Part shown: piece after piece, positions 1 through 9,055 of the stretch
Layout: the number at the start of each line of letters is the position of its first letter
How positions within the stretch are numbered: the stretch's first letter is position 1
Position numbers and translations under genes: made by a program
Assembly: GCA_963742405.1 (NCBI GenBank)
Contig: CAVUMB010000001.1
Coordinates: 6,292 to 70,291, forward strand
Direction of reading: 5' to 3'
Length of the DNA: 64,000 bases
DNA from: JAGVSR01 sp963742405
Lineage (GTDB): Bacteria > Pseudomonadota > Alphaproteobacteria > Rhizobiales > Hyphomicrobiaceae
Notes under the pieces: model-generated
Database searches by the model: none
What the model saw: the letters and a program-made list of their open reading frames with translations, nothing else
What the model was told of the DNA's origin: nothing

Positions 1-619
1 GAGCAGCCTTGAAAAGTGCAGCATCCGGCAGCGCACTTTCTGCGCCGGCCGTCTTCTCCGTTGGCGGCGACGGAGCCAATGCCGGAGCCGGCGTCGGTTC
101 GCTCGCAGCCGGAGCGGGAGCAGGCGCAGCGGGAGCGGGTGTCGCTTCTGCGACAGGGGCCGGAGCGGCCGGGGCTTCAGCCGTAGGCGCAGGCGCGGCC
201 GGCGCTTCAGCCGGAGCGGGTGTCGCTTCTGCAACGGGGGCCGCAGCGGCCGGGGCTTCAGCCGCAGGCGCAGGCGCGGCCGGCGCTTCAGCCGGAGCGG
301 GTGTCGCTTCTGCAACGGGGGCAGGTGCGGCGGGTGCTGCAGCCGAGGGGGCGGGCGCAGGTTCAGGTGACGCAGCAGGTGCGGCAGCGGGAGCTTCAGC
401 GGTCTGGCTAGGCGCAGGGGTCGGTGCTGTTTCGGGTGCAGCAGCCGGCGTCGGCTCAGCGGCAGGTGCGGGGGGCTCCGCAGGCGCGGCGGCAACGGGA
501 GCCTCGGACGTCTTGGGAGCCTCGGCCTTCTTTTCCTCGTCGCCGCACGCACTAAGCGTGAGCGCCAAGGCCAATGCGGCTGCCATCGTGGTGCACCGCG
601 CAAGCATGGTCTTCGTCAT
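1..619 (-). CDS. Pro/Ala-rich lipoprotein, C-terminus beyond window edge
   Basis: Reading on the minus strand from ATG at 619, the frame stays open to the window edge, giving at least 206 residues. The N-terminus is a lipoprotein signal: a hydrophobic stretch ending in the lipobox LSAC, with the acylated Cys at about residue 25. A charged DEEKK segment follows, then about 150 residues of Pro/Ala/Glu-rich linker with recurring units such as APVAEATPAPAEAPAAPAP. This looks like a flexible spacer holding a C-terminal domain away from the membrane; that domain lies outside the window. GGGAG sits upstream of the start. It follows xoxG on the same strand, about 190 bases further on, so a role in methanol oxidation, for instance as a c-type cytochrome, is possible but only inferred. 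Confidence 0.7.
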   Translation of the reverse strand, partial: MTKTMLARCTTMAAALALALTLSACGDEEKKAEAPKTSEAPVAAAPAEPPAPAAEPTPAAAPETAPTPAPSQTAEAPAAAPAASPEPAPAPSAAAPAAPAPVAEATPAPAEAPAAPAPAAEAPAAAAPVAEATPAPAEAPAAPAPTAEAPAAPAPVAEATPAPAAPAPAPAASEPTPAPALAPSPPTEKTAGAESALPDAALFKAA

Positions 620-760
620 GTCTGCAGCTTTCTCCCTGGAGTGACACCGCTGACCGGTGCCTCACTTTTTTGTCGCGACAGTATGATCAGAAATTCTTCG
701 ATTGAAATAGGCGCCGCTCATGTTTTTTCCATAACCGTAAAGACATCGCCGCCAATCAAC

Positions 761-784
761 CGGCGGTCCTGTTAAAGACCGCCG
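761..784 (-). terminator. Hairpin downstream of xoxG
   Basis: An 8-bp perfect stem (CGGCGGTC / GACCGCCG, 8-base loop) lies about 30 bases past the xoxG stop codon. There is no clear run of U after it, so it may act as a Rho-independent-like terminator or only as a 3' end stabiliser. Confidence 0.4.
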
Positions 785-811
785 CTGTAATTGCAATTCA
801 AACCACCGAAG

Positions 812-1417
812 CTAATCGCCGATGCAGGACTTTTCGGCTTCCTTGGCTTCCGTCGGCTTCTCGGCGCGTTGATCAGCGCTGAGACGACCGCCCGGCAGCG
901 CATCCGTCGAGCGCGCCCGAAGGTAAACATAAAGATCGTCGATGTAACACATGACGTTCTTGTTATCGCCGAATGCGGGCATGATGTACTTGGTGCCGGC
1001 AACATCTCGGATCTGACCCGAGGCGACCACCTGGAGGAATTTTTCGTAATCGATGGTTTTGAGTGAGTCCTTCAAAGCCGGAGCGAACGACGAGCCTTCG
1101 GCGTTCGGGCCGTGGCAGACGTGGCACTCGGCGTGATACCGCCGCCAGCCGGAATACGTCATCCAGTCGACCTTCCTGACGATATCGGTGTTGGCCTCAT
1201 CGCGATTAACGTCGTAGGTCGGCGAACCGTCGGGAAGCACCCAGCGACCAGCTTCAAACTTCTTGCCGTCCTGCGCCGCCTTGTGTCGCGCCGGATCGGG
1301 CAGCGCACTTTTATCACTGTCGGCTGCAGCGGCCTGACCGGCAAAGCCAGCAGAAAGAAGCGCCAAAGCGGCAGCGCCGATCATTCCATACCCTAGGCTC
1401 TTCACTCGTTTCCTCAT
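812..1417 (-). CDS. xoxG: Cytochrome c electron acceptor of XoxF (XoxG-like)
   Basis: The product is 201 residues with a signal peptide (about residues 1-31, ending AAA) and one haem c site, CHVCH, near residue 98. A Met in the downstream IMPAFGD segment is the likely sixth haem ligand. Single-haem cytochromes cL of this type take electrons from the PQQ of methanol dehydrogenase in the periplasm. The gene lies 277 bases downstream of xoxF on the same strand, the usual xoxFG order. The C-terminus is charged and Lys/Glu-rich. The family call rests on haem motif, length and position; XoxG rather than MxaG is inferred from the neighbouring XoxF. Confidence 0.88.
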   Translation of the reverse strand: MRKRVKSLGYGMIGAAALALLSAGFAGQAAAADSDKSALPDPARHKAAQDGKKFEAGRWVLPDGSPTYDVNRDEANTDIVRKVDWMTYSGWRRYHAECHVCHGPNAEGSSFAPALKDSLKTIDYEKFLQVVASGQIRDVAGTKYIMPAFGDNKNVMCYIDDLYVYLRARSTDALPGGRLSADQRAEKPTEAKEAEKSCIGD

Positions 1418-1640
1418 TCAATCTATCGATCGTTCAAGATCGGTTTCGATGTTCCGATTGGCTCGGTTTTTTGGCGCCCCTCAGAACTCACCGCGGGCGC
1501 TCGACCTTGCACAGTTAAGGTCGGAAGCACTGATACAACAGCAGAGAACGGGCACTCCAGCGCGAAGCGGCATTTTGCAAACAATGCGACAATACGCACG
1601 GAGACTTTGCTGAGCGACATACACATGCCGCCAAATAAGA

Positions 1641-1669
1641 AGGCCGGCGCGGAATAACCGCGCCGGCCT
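1641..1669 (-). terminator. Strong hairpin terminator after xoxF
   Basis: A perfect 12-bp GC-rich inverted repeat (AGGCCGGCGCGG and its complement) with a 5-base loop lies about 25 bases past the xoxF stop. On the minus strand it is followed by TTCTTATTT. This suggests xoxF transcripts mostly end here, with xoxG transcribed by read-through or from its own promoter. Confidence 0.7.
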
Positions 1670-1694
1670 CTAGTTCAAGTCGACAGACCACCGA

Positions 1695-3518
1695 TTAGGG
1701 CAGCGAGTAGACCGTGAGCGTGCCACCGAGATCGGTGTAGGACTTCAGACCGGCGTAGTTACCGACTGCGCCCAGACCGTCCGTCGGCTTGTCGAGACCA
1801 GCGGCGAGACCGATGCCAGCCCAGCCACCAACGCCCGAGTACAGGCCGATGTACTGCTTGCCATCGATGGCATAGCTGAACACGTTACCGATCGAACCCG
1901 ACGGCAGACGATGCTTGTACAGCTCCTTGCCGTCCTTCGCGTCGCGGCACTTCAGGTAGCCGTCCAGCGTACCGTGGCAGGCGAGACCGCCAGCGGTTGT
2001 CAGAACGCCCGACCAGACCGAGAAGGGCTCGTCATGCTGGTGAACGATCTTGCCAGCAGCGCCATCCCAGATCGTGAAGTGACCCGTGTTCGTCTTGCCT
2101 TCCGGCGGGAACATGGACAGCGTGGCGCCGACGTACGGCTGGCCAGGCGTGTACGAAACCTTGAAGGGTTCGTAGTCCATGCAGACGTTGTTGACGGGAA
2201 TGTAGAACAGGTTCGTCTGCGGAGAGTACGCAGCCGGCTGCTGGTCCTTGAAGCCAAGGGCAGCGGGGCAGATGTTCTTCGTGTTCACGTCAGCGCCCTG
2301 AACGAAGGTCGACTTAGAGTCGAGAACCTTCGGACGGCCGTAGGTCGGCGAAGACTTGTCGAGATCGACGCCCGAAGACCAGTTCAGATCTTCGTCGTAG
2401 GGCTGAGCGACGAGCGGCTCGCCGGTGAGGCGATCGATCGTGTAGCCGAAGCCGTTACGGTCGAAGTGAGTCAGAACCTTACGGTCAGCGCCGCCGATCT
2501 TCTGCGTGGTGAGGATCGACTCGTTCACGCCGTCATAGTCCCACTCGTCGAACGGGGTCATCTGGTATGCCCAGGCGGCCACGCCGGTGTCGGGGTTACG
2601 AGCGAAAATCGTCATCGACCACTTCTGGTCGATCCGCTTGCCGTCCGGTCCAGCGCGCTGCGCCGGGTTCCAGGTCGAGGGGTTGCCCGTGCCGTAATAG
2701 AACGAGGTTGGCTTCCGGATCGTACGAGTAGAAGCCCCAAGTCGAGCCGCCACCGATCTTCCACTGGTCGCCAGTCCACGTCTTGAGCGACGAGTCCTTG
2801 CCGACCGGCTTGCCGAGCGACATGGTCTTTTCCGGATCGACGAGGATGTCGGAATCCGGGCCCATCGAGTAGGCGCGCCAGAGCTTCTTGCCATCGGCGA
2901 GCGAGTAAGCCGTCACGTGGCAGCGAACGCCGAACTCGGCGCCCGAGGTGCCCATGATGACCTTGTCGTTGACGATGATGCAGGTTGCCGGTGTAGGTTT
3001 CACCCTTCTTGGGATCGCCGTTGACCTGCTTCCACTTTTCTTTGCCCGTTGCTGCGTCGAGAGCAACGATCGTCGTGTCGGCGAGACCCATGATCAGGGT
3101 GTTGCCGGCGATCTGCGGACCGCGGTTGACGGTGTCACAGCACATCACGGGGATGACCGACGGATCCTGCTTGGGCTCGTACTTCCAGAGGATCTTGGGC
3201 TCAACGGGGTTCTCGAGGCTGAGCTTGAAGACCTTGTTCGGGAATGCCGAGTGCAGGTACAGATCCTTGCCGATCACCGATCGGCGAACCTTCGTGACCG
3301 CGAAGAACGCCGGTCGAGAACTGCCAGGCAACCTTCAGGTCCTTGACGTTCGACGTGTTGATCTGGTCGAGACGTGAGTAACGCCAGCCTTCATAGTTGC
3401 CCTGCTGCATCGCCCAGTTGTTGGGGTCAGCAATCGCCTTCTTGACGTCGTCGTTCGCCATAACTGGCGACGCCGCCGCCGAAGCGAGCAGGCCAATAGC
3501 GAGTGCACTTTTGCGCAT
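1695..3518 (-). CDS. xoxF: Lanthanide-dependent methanol dehydrogenase XoxF (three apparent frameshifts)
   Basis: This is a PQQ-dependent alcohol dehydrogenase of about 607 codons, an eight-bladed quinoprotein propeller in the periplasm that oxidises methanol, often to formaldehyde or formate. ATG at 3518 follows AGGAGG and opens a signal peptide ending PVMA. Visible hallmarks are the adjacent cysteines in VMCCDTVNRG, the W-docking segments, and the active site DEWDYDGVNE. In that motif the first Asp is the catalytic base; the Asp two residues later is the lanthanide ligand that is Ala in calcium enzymes (MxaF). The reading frame breaks near 3277 (extra base), 2991 (extra base) and 2702 (missing base). 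All flanking segments match the family in order, so sequencing error is more likely than decay. Start, stop and core are otherwise intact. Confidence 0.92.
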
Positions 3519-4079
3519 CGCGCTTCCTCCTTGAGATTCTTGCCACGCTTGCAGAATGATCAGCCACGGGCTTTTCCGGGCCGGCTGCTGGACGGGGCTT
3601 TTGTCCCCTTTCCAGTTCCAACTCAGGTGGGAAACGCTCCTCCGAACGTCGCCCCCGGGTCTCATCACCGCAGCGGCATGTAGACACTTTCTCGTGAGGA
3701 CCGCAAGACAATCCGTGAGATCATTTTTTCAGCAACACTCGCGATTGCAATCAAATTCACGACTTTTTCGGCTCGAATATCAGCATGTTGCGACCTTTTA
3801 TTGCCTGTTTGTGCAGCGCACGCCTAGTTTAAGGCAGCCCACCGCACCCATCTCGGCAATTGACATATGAATTGAAATGTGAAAAATGCTTGTCCCCACA
3901 CACATTGCATAATATGATTTCGTCACGGAATTTCACTCAAAAGCGAGGTTTTTCAACGTCATAACTTGTCGCGACTTCCGATATTGATGTTGACGACCTA
4001 TATGCACGGCGTGATCCAACTCCACCGCACCGATGTGTTACCGTCGAGTTGCAGGGCGAATTGTCCCAAAGGATTCGAT
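3519..4079. other. Divergent intergenic region between xoxF and the metallo-hydrolase gene
   Basis: This 561-base region separates the divergent xoxF (minus) and metallo-hydrolase (plus) genes and must carry both promoters. It turns AT-rich between about 3720 and 3960. I see no convincing ORF, no perfect long palindrome and no unambiguous -35/-10 pair, although a TTGACA occurs near 3859 on the plus strand. Confidence 0.5.
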
Positions 4080-5022
4080 ATGGAGCTTGACCGCCGCACT
4101 TGTCTGCAGGCTGGGCTAGCGGCCGCAACGCTGCCGGTCCTGCGCGTCATTCCTGTGCAAGCAACCGGTACGTTCGTGGTCGAAATCGCGCCGGGCGTTT
4201 TCGTTCATCGCGGTCAGCACGCCGTGTTTTCTCCCGAAAACGCAGGCGACATTTCGAACCCCGGCTTCATCGTCGGCAAGCGATGCAGTCGCCGTCATCG
4301 ACACCGGCGGTAGTCCCGTCGTTGGTCGCAACATTAAGCAGGCCGTCGAAGCAGTCACCAGCCGTCCGGTCCGCTATGTCATCAACACCCACATGCATCC
4401 CGATCACGTGTTTGGAAATGCAGCTTTTGCAAACGATGGCGTCGTCTTTGCAGGCCACCACAAACTCGAACGCGGATTGACGGCGCGTGCAGATCGGTAT
4501 TTGGCGATCAATAGCGAACTGCTCGGCCCACGCGTCTTTGAGGGCACGAAGATCATCGCGCCGACGCTGACATTCGACGGCACCGGGACGCTCGACCTTG
4601 GCAGCCGCAAGCTGGAGTTGATGGCACATCCGACAGCTCACACCGACAACGACCTGTCCGTGAAGGACATCACGACTGGCACCGTTTTCATGGGTGACCT
4701 GCTGTTTGTCGAGCACATCCCCACCATCGACGGCTCGATCAAAGGCTGGCTCGCCCTACTAGACCGCATGGCACAGACCCCGCCCGTTCGTGTTGTTCCC
4801 GGCCACGGTCCCCACGCGCTGACTTGGGCCGATGCTGCAACACCGCTCCATCGTTACCTATCGACGGTCGCAACCGACGTCCGGGCTCTCATCAAACAGG
4901 GCAAGACGCTCAGCGAAGCGACGCAAACTGCCGGCCAGTCGGAAAAGGATGCATGGGTCCTGTTCGAGGAGTATCATAAGCGAAACGTTACGGCGGCATT
5001 CGCCGAACTCGAATGGGAATGA
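4080..5022 (+). CDS. Metallo-beta-lactamase-fold hydrolase of quinoprotein relay systems (one frameshift)
   Basis: The product is about 313 residues. The N-terminus carries a twin-Arg-like signal (DRRTCLQAG followed by a hydrophobic run), so export is likely. The zinc-binding motif is THMHPDH, followed by the later ligands TAHTDND and GHGPH. This matches the zinc metallohydrolases found beside PQQ dehydrogenases (quinoprotein relay system zinc metallohydrolase 2 type, SoxH-related). ATG at 4080 follows AAAGGA. The frame breaks near 4278, where one extra A in GGCAAGC separates the exported N-terminus from the catalytic domain; removing it restores the family sequence. It is followed 75 bases later by the SoxYZ-like carrier and divergent from xoxF, so the two proteins probably work together in the periplasm. 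Substrate unknown. Confidence 0.82.
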
Positions 5023-5096
5023 ACTTGCCCAGCAAGCGGTATGACCCTCGGTGCCAATGAGAAACGACGACCACCGCCAGACGGAGACCACCTGAA

Positions 5097-5942
5097 ATGC
5101 AATTTGCAAAATCTGTCGTGAGAAGCGTCCTGACCGCTGCCGCATTGACCCTCGGCGCGAGCCTGATCGCCGGACCCGGCATCGCAGCCGAACCGGTCGA
5201 CGGCAACGCGCTTTTGGAAGCCGATCTCTGGCCGGCGCTTCAAAAGGATGTATTCGGCGCCAAGCCGGTGAACGAAGATACCTCAACCGTGACGCTCGAA
5301 GCGCCTGTCCGGGCCGATGACGCCGCGCTCGTGCCAGTCACGATCCGCATTCCCGCAGCGGCCGCCGCACGCGTGACGAAGCTGACGCTCATCGTCGACA
5401 AGAACCCGGCGCCCGTTGTCGCCGAATTCGAGTTCGGTCCAGCAGCCGGCATTGGTGATCGTGTGCTCTCGACACGCGTTCGCGTCGACATGTATTCCAA
5501 CATTCGCGCCATCGCGGAAACCGCCGACGGCACGTTGCACATGGCCACCCAGTTCGTGAAAGCGGCTGGCGGTTGTTCAGCACCGGCCTTGAAGGATACA
5601 GATGCGGCTCTCGCCGATGCCGGTCGCATGATCGTGCGAACACTGGAGACAGCCGACGCCGGTGGCAACCGGCAAGCCCAGTTGATGATCAAGCACCCGC
5701 AGTATTCCGGCCTGCAATTGAATCAGGCGACGGGTTTTTATATCCCCGCCCGCTTCGTACGCGAGATCGACGTCAAGAGTGGCGACGATCGCGTCTTCAA
5801 AATGATCGGCGGGATTTCAATCTCGGAAGACCCCAATTTTCGTTTCACATATGCGCCGGGCGGCGATGGCAGCCTCGATGTCACAGCCGTTGACACCGAA
5901 GGCAAAGTTTTCACAGGCCGGACCGGTCCGAAAGGATCGTGA
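5097..5942 (+). CDS. Quinoprotein dehydrogenase-associated SoxYZ-like carrier protein
   Basis: The product is 281 residues with a signal peptide ending around GPGIAAEP. The first half resembles the SoxY fold and contains the segment AAGGCSAPA near residue 160, whose Cys would be the carrier residue. The second half resembles SoxZ (a beta-sandwich with the IKHPQYSG segment). In sulfur oxidisers SoxY and SoxZ are separate and carry sulfur intermediates on a Cys; fused forms like this occur beside PQQ dehydrogenases, with an undefined cargo. It lies 75 bases after the metallo-hydrolase on the same strand, so co-transcription is likely. A hairpin follows the stop. Confidence 0.83.
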   Translation: MQFAKSVVRSVLTAAALTLGASLIAGPGIAAEPVDGNALLEADLWPALQKDVFGAKPVNEDTSTVTLEAPVRADDAALVPVTIRIPAAAAARVTKLTLIVDKNPAPVVAEFEFGPAAGIGDRVLSTRVRVDMYSNIRAIAETADGTLHMATQFVKAAGGCSAPALKDTDAALADAGRMIVRTLETADAGGNRQAQLMIKHPQYSGLQLNQATGFYIPARFVREIDVKSGDDRVFKMIGGISISEDPNFRFTYAPGGDGSLDVTAVDTEGKVFTGRTGPKGS

Positions 5943-5980
5943 ACCGGCCTTGAGCCGCGCGACATTCGACCCGACGAGAA

Positions 5981-6008
5981 AAGGGCGCCGTTGCAAAACG
6001 GCGCCCTT
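5981..6008. terminator. Bidirectional terminator between convergent genes
   Basis: A perfect 12-bp inverted repeat (AAGGGCGCCGTT / AACGGCGCCCTT) with a 4-base loop lies between the SoxYZ-like gene (plus) and the unknown exported gene at 6033-6401 (minus). It can serve both strands. Confidence 0.75.
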
Positions 6009-6032
6009 GTCGTGTGAGACTAACGCCAGACT

Positions 6033-6401
6033 TCAAAAGCAGCGCAGTTCGCCTTCGATTTGCGCCTGCTTCAACTTGTGCACGATCGCCATCGCCTCCG
6101 GCCGATTGAATTGCGCGACGCTCTCGCCACCGCGCTGACGAACCGACAAAATCGTTTCGGCTTCCTCGTAATCCTTGAACGGCAGGATGCCGGCGATCAC
6201 GTCGATCGAGCACGCGCAGCGCTCCAGCGCCAGCCGCGTGTTGCCGTTGACCTGCATGCAGCCAAAGACGTAATCGGCACGTGTGAACGTCGGATAGTCA
6301 TTGATGACGTCAGCGTCGAGTTCCTGTGCATCGGCTGCGGTGAGGCCAATACCAAGAACGAGCCCGAACGCGGCAACGCCGGAAAGCCAGCTGCGCATCA
6401 C
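6033..6401 (-). CDS. Small exported protein of unknown function, quinoprotein region
   Basis: The product is 122 residues with a clear signal peptide (about 25 residues, ending ADAQE). The mature part has four Cys (FGCMQ, ERCACS and the C-terminal LRCF), consistent with disulfides or metal binding in the periplasm. I do not recognise the family. Its start overlaps the stop of the preceding gene (6398-7084) by four bases, ATGA, so the two are translationally coupled. Position suggests a supporting role around methanol dehydrogenase or its cytochrome, but nothing in the sequence proves it. Confidence 0.78.
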   Translation of the reverse strand: MMRSWLSGVAAFGLVLGIGLTAADAQELDADVINDYPTFTRADYVFGCMQVNGNTRLALERCACSIDVIAGILPFKDYEEAETILSVRQRGGESVAQFNRPEAMAIVHKLKQAQIEGELRCF

Positions 6402-7084
6402 TTTGCCTCCACCAACACAAGTCGATCCGTCATCTTGCCGGTACCGGCTTGGCTGCTGAAGATCTCGGCGTTGAGCTCGTAAAAATATCCGGGAATGTCC
6501 TTGCTCAGAACGAAGGTAAACTTCGAATTTTCGAACCCCTGCATCTTGTGCTTGTTGGGATCTTCAACGAACGGAGCGATCGTGACTTTGTAACCGTCGA
6601 CGGACTTACCCCCGAAGTCGACCTTGACCGGCTCCAGCTTGGCCTTGTCGACAAACGCATCTCTCATGCGGCCTTTAATATAATTATGGTTTCCGCCCGA
6701 CATGACGCGGTAATTTTCCACCGACTTGTCCAGGAACCAAATGAAGACTGGATTGATGCTGACGCCGTCGAAATTTTGAACGGGCCGCTGCCGATCACCT
6801 GTAAACACGGTTACGTTCAAATTCCGCTGACCGTCTGGCGTTTCATCCGCCACCGCGATCTTGACGTCGTCATTGAACGCCTTGCCCATCAACTTCTCGT
6901 CGGTGACGGAATGATCGAACTTGTAAGCGATTCCACCGCCCTTTCCGACGAGATCGAGATGGCGCGCATTAAAAATGAGGTCAACTGGTTGCGGCTGTTC
7001 TGCGGCCGCCATGGCACCGATCGGAAGGATCAGCGCAAGGGCCACGACAGGGGCAAGTCCACGCACGAAGCGCAACATTCTCAA
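6398..7084 (-). CDS. Exported protein of unknown function, quinoprotein region
   Basis: The product is 228 residues with a signal peptide (about residues 1-27, ending AMAAAE). The mature part is a predominantly beta-rich periplasmic protein with no Cys motif or catalytic signature I can name; it ends TDRLVLVEAK. It heads a two-gene unit with the 122-residue Cys protein, which starts inside its stop codon. The pair sits between the SoxYZ-like carrier and the YVTN propeller, so it may belong to the same periplasmic methanol-oxidation set. That is inferred from position only. Confidence 0.78.
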   Translation of the reverse strand: MRMLRFVRGLAPVVALALILPIGAMAAAEQPQPVDLIFNARHLDLVGKGGGIAYKFDHSVTDEKLMGKAFNDDVKIAVADETPDGQRNLNVTVFTGDRQRPVQNFDGVSINPVFIWFLDKSVENYRVMSGGNHNYIKGRMRDAFVDKAKLEPVKVDFGGKSVDGYKVTIAPFVEDPNKHKMQGFENSKFTFVLSKDIPGYFYELNAEIFSSQAGTGKMTDRLVLVEAK

Positions 7085-7097
7085 GTTCCTCCTATTT

Positions 7098-7159
7098 CCC
7101 CGCCGGCCATCTCGGGCTCTCGGGCGGGCCGTCTTTTAAGACAGCGACGCCCGGCGGGG
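7098..7159 (-). terminator. Nested inverted repeat after the propeller gene
   Basis: A long imperfect hairpin has outer arms CCCCGCCGG (7098-7106) and CCGGCGGGG (7151-7159), with an inner GTCTT/AAGAC pair around 7131-7142. It lies about 140 bases past the stop of the beta-propeller gene and upstream of the 228-residue protein gene. It may end propeller transcription. Confidence 0.4.
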
Positions 7160-7296
7160 CAATGTTTGTTTCAACGCCGGCTGGACATCCGGATGCGCCG
7201 GAACCTAACCAAAGGAACGTCGCCCGGGCAGCCCAAATTGATGAGATTGCGAAGATTTAAGGTTGCCGCGTCACGCGCACTTCGCCGCCCCCCAGC

Positions 7297-8301
7297 TTAA
7301 TGGAGGAAACGGCCGAACGCCCGCGGACCATCCCCGACCGGAACGCGAGCTGTCACCGTCAGCGTCGCCACGTCCACCTTCTCCAGCGTATTGGCATCCC
7401 AGCAGGCGACCCAAACCGCTGTTCCGGAGGGATCCGTTTCGATACCTTCCGGAAATCCGCCGACGCGGATCGTCGCCACGGGCACAAGGGTCACTGCATC
7501 GATCACGGACAGCGATTCGTCGTGCTGATTGGTCACAAAGAGCCGGTCACCGGCCCGCGCCACAGCATAAGGCCGCAATCCGACGGGGACGTCCCGCACC
7601 CGCACGCGGGTTTTCAGGTCAATAACCGTGATCGAGTTCGAGGCCACGTTGGCTGTGTAGATACGTCCCGCCATGTCGTCTATGGTGACACCAAACGGCC
7701 GATCGCCGGTTGGAATTGTTCCCACAAGCTTGAACGTCGCCGCGTCGATGATCGACAGCTGGTTGCTATCGCGGTCGGCGGTGAGGATGGTCGCGCCATC
7801 GGCGGTTACGGCAACACCTGATGGCGACTGACCCGTCTCGACGGTGGCTTTGATCGCCAATGTCGCGGGATCAAGGGCGGACAGCCGGTGTTGGTACCAA
7901 TCGGCAACGTAGACGATGCCTGATCGCGGATTGACGGCGATGCCGAGCGGTCCCTGCCCAACAGCCGCCCGCGCAACGACGGCCTTTGTGGCCGTATCGA
8001 CAACGATGACCTCACGGCCATCAGGCGCGGCGACGTAGGCCCGCGCGCCGTCAGAGGACAGCGCAATGCCCGCTGGCTTGCCGCCGATGGAAATCTCGTC
8101 CGTTTGCTTGCCGCTCGCCAGATCGACAATGGAAAGGCTGTTTCCAAGCTGATTGGTGACATACGCTGTCCGCGCAGACCCGGTCGCCTTTGCCCCCGCG
8201 TTTGCCAAGTTTGCGGCCAGGATGCACAGCAGCATCAAGAAAACAAACTGCCCGGCACGCAGCCGGGCAGAATGAATGCGGGCATCTCCGGCGACAGTCA
8301 C
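7297..8301 (-). CDS. YVTN/YncE-type beta-propeller protein, exported
   Basis: The product is 334 residues. A hydrophobic segment at about residues 18-36 acts as a signal peptide. At least six propeller blades follow at about 42-residue spacing, each with the pattern of an AYVTN- or VYVAD-like strand, then SVIDLAS or SALDPAT, then a (V/I)xxGxxPxGIAV turn. Such proteins occur with PQQ-dependent dehydrogenase clusters. The start is read as GTG, four bases after the stop of the MxaD-like gene, so the two form an operon. Its role is probably structural or chaperone-like in the periplasm rather than enzymatic; that is inference. Confidence 0.8.
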   Translation of the reverse strand: MTVAGDARIHSARLRAGQFVFLMLLCILAANLANAGAKATGSARTAYVTNQLGNSLSIVDLASGKQTDEISIGGKPAGIALSSDGARAYVAAPDGREVIVVDTATKAVVARAAVGQGPLGIAVNPRSGIVYVADWYQHRLSALDPATLAIKATVETGQSPSGVAVTADGATILTADRDSNQLSIIDAATFKLVGTIPTGDRPFGVTIDDMAGRIYTANVASNSITVIDLKTRVRVRDVPVGLRPYAVARAGDRLFVTNQHDESLSVIDAVTLVPVATIRVGGFPEGIETDPSGTAVWVACWDANTLEKVDVATLTVTARVPVGDGPRAFGRFLH

Positions 8302-8305
8302 GCGA

Positions 8306-8836
8306 TCAACCGCCCTCGAATTTCTTCTTCAGCGCTCCAAGACCGCTCTGCACGATGTCGGTCACAGCGTTGACGGCTGCTTCATCTGAAAGTTCCGGCG
8401 GCGGATCGTTGTTGACGAAGCCGCGGTAGAAGGCGGCACGCCATTCGACAATCGTCTTCTCAGCCGTGCCCGATACGTTGATTTGAGCGGCATAATTGGT
8501 GACGGGAAGAACCTTAACGTCGACGTCGGTGATTTCGTAGCCCATTCCCCGCTCGGCGGCGGAATATTTCGTCAGCTTCTCGTTAATCACGCCACCCGAC
8601 TTGAGCGTCAGCTTGCGGGTTGCCCCGACATCATTGCCCCCAGTGCCTTCCGTCTTCGCAATTGCGGGATGCCAGCTCATATCTTGGAAGTTGCTGATCG
8701 CAGCCCATACCTTATCGGCGGGCGCGTTGATCTCGATCTTGGAAACGACTTTTTGGCGCGAGGGACCATGCGCGTCGGCGGCAGCGGGCAGAAACGCCGC
8801 GAACGCCACCAGTAAGGATGCCAGCACTCTCACCAT
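8306..8836 (-). CDS. MxaD-like SRPBCC family periplasmic protein
   Basis: The product is 176 residues. ATG at 8836 follows GGAGGAG and opens a signal peptide ending ADAHG. The mature protein is a START/polyketide-cyclase-like (SRPBCC) domain: a first strand VSKIEINAPADKVW, then FQDMSWHPAI, and a long C-terminal helix NAVTDIVQSGLGALKKKF. This matches the MxaD family, which in methylotrophs influences electron transfer from methanol dehydrogenase to cytochrome cL. A longer in-frame extension to 8920 lacks a ribosome site and was not used. The beta-propeller gene starts four bases after its stop, and fhcB is divergent. Confidence 0.8.
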   Translation of the reverse strand: MVRVLASLLVAFAAFLPAAADAHGPSRQKVVSKIEINAPADKVWAAISNFQDMSWHPAIAKTEGTGGNDVGATRKLTLKSGGVINEKLTKYSAAERGMGYEITDVDVKVLPVTNYAAQINVSGTAEKTIVEWRAAFYRGFVNNDPPPELSDEAAVNAVTDIVQSGLGALKKKFEGG

Positions 8837-9055
8837 AAAGTCTCCTCCACAACCAATGCTCTGCGGCCACTGCTCGGGTCCACGCGCGCGCACCATAGTG
8901 AGCGACGATTGTGAGCGCAATTGGATGCTTTTCCCAAGCTATCGATCTGCGCTTTTTCGCCGCCTGACCACGGTCACGCCACCCGACCAACGCAGTTGTC
9001 AGCGACAGGCGTCCATGCTTTTGTGCGCCTCCAACTAAAGAACGAGCCCCAGACA

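Noticed and set aside
9..644. Long Ala-rich open frame on the plus strand
   Set aside because: It is the antisense shadow of the Pro/Ala-rich lipoprotein on the minus strand, which has a lipobox and ribosome site.
1423..1626. 67-codon open frame between xoxG and xoxF
   Set aside because: No ribosome site, no recognisable motif, and it ends next to the xoxF terminator.
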